Source: Burkholderiales bacterium
GTDB taxonomy: Bacteria; Pseudomonadota; Gammaproteobacteria; Burkholderiales; Burkholderiaceae_D
Direction of reading: 5' to 3'
Assembly (NCBI GenBank): GCA_005800405.1
Contig: SYFN01000080.1
Coordinates: 1-27,453, forward strand
Length of the DNA: 27,453 bases
This document shows, in pieces, positions 26,225 to 27,453 of the stretch. The notes under the pieces are model-generated. The model did no database searches, was not told where the DNA came from, and was given only the letters and a program-made list of their open reading frames with translations. A program made the position numbers and the translations under genes. Position 1 is the first letter of the stretch; every line of letters begins with the position of its first letter.

Positions 26225-27217
26225 ATGAATATTTCAGTTTTCGGTGCCGGCGCGTGGGGCACCGCGCTATCGATGTCGTTGGCCGATCGCCACCAGGTGA
26301 TGCTCTATGGGCGCGATGTGCGGGCCATCGAAGATATGATCGCAAGAAGAGAAAATGTCCGCTATCTGCCCGGCGTTGTGCTGCCACCTTCGCTCAAGCT
26401 GAGCCCGGATTTGTCCTCAGCGATCTCGCATGCCAGTGACGGCTTGGTGATTGCAGCGACATCAGTCGCAGGACTGCGCCCCTTGCTGGGCGCACTTCGT
26501 TCCCATGCAATCCCCAACCTAGTCTGGTTATGCAAAGGGTTCGAAGAAGGCAGTGCTTTGCTTCCACATCAAATTGTGCGCGAATTGATGGGCGAGACGC
26601 TACCTTGCGGTGCGTTGTCCGGCCCATCGTTTGCACAGGAAGTGGCGCGCGGTCTGCCTTGTGCCTTGACGATAGGTTCGGCTGATCCAGCCTTGTGCCA
26701 ACTCGCGGTATCCACCATTCATGGCAAAACGATACGAGTGTATTCCAGTGACGATCTGGCAGGCGTTGAGGTTGGTGGTGCAGTCAAGAACGTACTCGCC
26801 ATTGCAACGGGTATTGCTGACGGTCTCGGTCTGGGCATGAATGCGCGCGCTGCCTTGATCACGCGCGGACTGGCTGAGATCACGCGTCTTGGCATTGCGC
26901 TCGGTGGTCGCAGCGAAACTTTCATGGGACTCACTGGCGTGGGCGATTTGATACTGACTTGCACCGGCGATTTGTCGCGTAACCGGCAAGTTGGTTTAGG
27001 CCTGGCCGCGGGTAAATCGCTGGATATCATCGTGAACGAGTTGGGTCATGTGGCCGAGGGTGTGCGCTGTGTGCGCGCTGTGCAGCAACTCGCGAGACAA
27101 CATCACGTAGCCACACCGATTGTCGATGCGGTCGGACGTGTTTTGTTCGAATCGGAAACGCCAGTCAGCGCTTTGCAGCAGTTACTTGCGCGTGGAGCGC
27201 GTATCGAGAGCGCCTAA
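26225..27217 (+). CDS. gpsA: Glycerol-3-phosphate dehydrogenase [NAD(P)+]
   Basis: Reduces dihydroxyacetone phosphate to sn-glycerol 3-phosphate, the backbone for phospholipids. The 330 residues begin with the nucleotide-binding ISVFGAGAWGTALSM, followed by GRD, CKGFEEGS, LSGPSFAQEVARGLPCALT, the catalytic-lysine segment GGAVKNVLAIATGIADGLGL, and GLTGVGDLILTCTGDLSRNR. HVAEGV lies near the C-terminus. It is the last gene of the rhodanese-grxC-secB run; the IS3-family end begins 97 bases after its stop. Confidence 0.97.
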   Translation: MNISVFGAGAWGTALSMSLADRHQVMLYGRDVRAIEDMIARRENVRYLPGVVLPPSLKLSPDLSSAISHASDGLVIAATSVAGLRPLLGALRSHAIPNLVWLCKGFEEGSALLPHQIVRELMGETLPCGALSGPSFAQEVARGLPCALTIGSADPALCQLAVSTIHGKTIRVYSSDDLAGVEVGGAVKNVLAIATGIADGLGLGMNARAALITRGLAEITRLGIALGGRSETFMGLTGVGDLILTCTGDLSRNRQVGLGLAAGKSLDIIVNELGHVAEGVRCVRAVQQLARQHHVATPIVDAVGRVLFESETPVSALQQLLARGARIESA

Positions 27218-27229
27218 AAGTTTCTATCG

Positions 27230-27241
27230 TCGGGCGCCCGA
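27230..27241. repeat. Perfect 12-base palindrome after gpsA
   Basis: TCGGGCGCCCGA lies 12 bases after the gpsA stop. It could fold into a short hairpin, but the stem is only about four pairs once a loop is allowed, and no clean T run follows on the plus strand (the next bases are mostly A, then TTTTCTTCT). A weak terminator or a chance palindrome are both possible. Confidence 0.3.
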
Positions 27242-27313
27242 TCCAAAAATTTTCTTCTATTGTGCTCACCTCGGGCACTTTATTTCCACTTGCTTGTCAA
27301 AGCTGGGTCGTCA

Positions 27314-27339
27314 TGCTTTCGCCCCTGTAAGACCGGACC
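27314..27339 (-). repeat. Terminal inverted repeat of an IS3-family element
   Basis: Read on the plus strand the sequence starts TGCTTTCGCCCCTGTAAGAC and continues to CCGGACC. This resembles the ends of IS3-family elements, which begin with TG and carry a CCCC-then-GGAC pattern. It lies 10 bases beyond the transposase stop. The other end is outside the window, so neither the repeat nor a flanking target duplication can be confirmed here. Confidence 0.55.
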
Positions 27340-27349
27340 ATCGGCGTTA

Positions 27350-27453
27350 TTAATTCACCGCCTGCTTTTCTCGAAACAGCCTTGGGGGTAAATAACCCAA
27401 AGCACTATGCGGATGCCGCGTATTGTAATGCTCGAACCAACCCGCCAACTGCC
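27350..27453 (-). CDS. IS3-family transposase OrfB, C-terminal end (partial)
   Basis: Thirty-three codons are open to the window edge and end at a TAA (27350-27352). The translation contains LAGWFEHYNTRHPHSALGYL and PPRLFREKQAVN, which is the closing segment of the integrase core of IS3-family OrfB (the HPHSALGY pattern). The catalytic DDE residues lie outside the window. It is too short for the frame to be obvious without reading the minus strand to the edge, and whether the whole gene is intact cannot be judged. Confidence 0.88.
   Translation of the reverse strand, partial: QLAGWFEHYNTRHPHSALGYLPPRLFREKQAVN

Larger units (their letters stand above)
27314..27453 (-). mobile_element. End of an IS3-family insertion sequence (truncated by window edge)
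   Basis: The last 140 bases hold the 3' end of a transposase gene and the adjoining terminal repeat, transcribed leftward toward gpsA. The element starts about 97 bases after the gpsA stop and interrupts nothing visible in this window. Its remaining length, completeness and the flanking duplication lie beyond the edge. Confidence 0.8.

Noticed and set aside
27261..27290. GTGC...GCAC hairpin after gpsA considered as a terminator
   Set aside because: Only four base pairs form and the following T run is broken.

Overview
The window looks like ordinary chromosome from a betaproteobacterium in the order Burkholderiales, possibly near Oxalobacteraceae. That placement is an inference from protein character and gene order (mreBCD-mrdA-rodA-rlpA; argB, pyrimidine nucleotidase, slmA; gpmA-envC-ctpA; rhodanese-grxC-secB-gpsA), not from a database search. 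By eye the base composition is moderately GC-rich and even throughout. No tRNA, rRNA or CRISPR array was seen, and there is no gene-free stretch over 300 bases.

Layout: 1-6369 (+) holds the rod-shape block mreB (5' end outside the window), mreC, mreD, mrdA (PBP2), rodA and rlpA. At 6371-9801, rsmI (-) stands divergent from yraN, a DiaA/GmhA-type SIS protein, dolP and a membrane-anchored TlpA-like thioredoxin (all +). From 9836 to 15109 all genes are on the minus strand. In transcription order they are a large VanZ-family membrane protein, a 2Fe-2S thioredoxin-like ferredoxin, an alpha/beta hydrolase, a DacA/DacC-type carboxypeptidase, ybeD, lipB and lipA. From 15171 to 17384 (+) come birA, coaX and a SPOR-like protein, joined by short overlaps. 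A small cysteine-rich CWC protein (-) then faces argB, a HAD nucleotidase and slmA (+, to 19986). At 20002-24437 (-) is gpmA-envC-ctpA, closed by a strong intrinsic terminator, followed by moeB/thiF-like. At 24536-27217 (+) is rhodanese, grxC, secB, an SH3 protein and gpsA. The right edge holds the end of an IS3-family element on the minus strand.

Much of the window serves the envelope: cell elongation (MreBCD, PBP2, RodA), peptidoglycan trimming and its control (RlpA, the D,D-carboxypeptidase, EnvC, CtpA), division-site control (SlmA), outer-membrane integrity (DolP) and export (SecB). The rest is cofactor metabolism (LipA/LipB, BirA, CoaX, MoeB/ThiF), arginine and central carbon metabolism (ArgB, GpmA, GpsA) and redox functions.

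I found no convincing undescribed system. The best second looks are the SIS protein that mixes DiaA and GmhA active-site features, the large VanZ-domain membrane protein, the terminator set between ctpA and moeB, the short promoter-to-start distance of the SIS gene, the small CWC protein and the IS3 element just downstream of gpsA.
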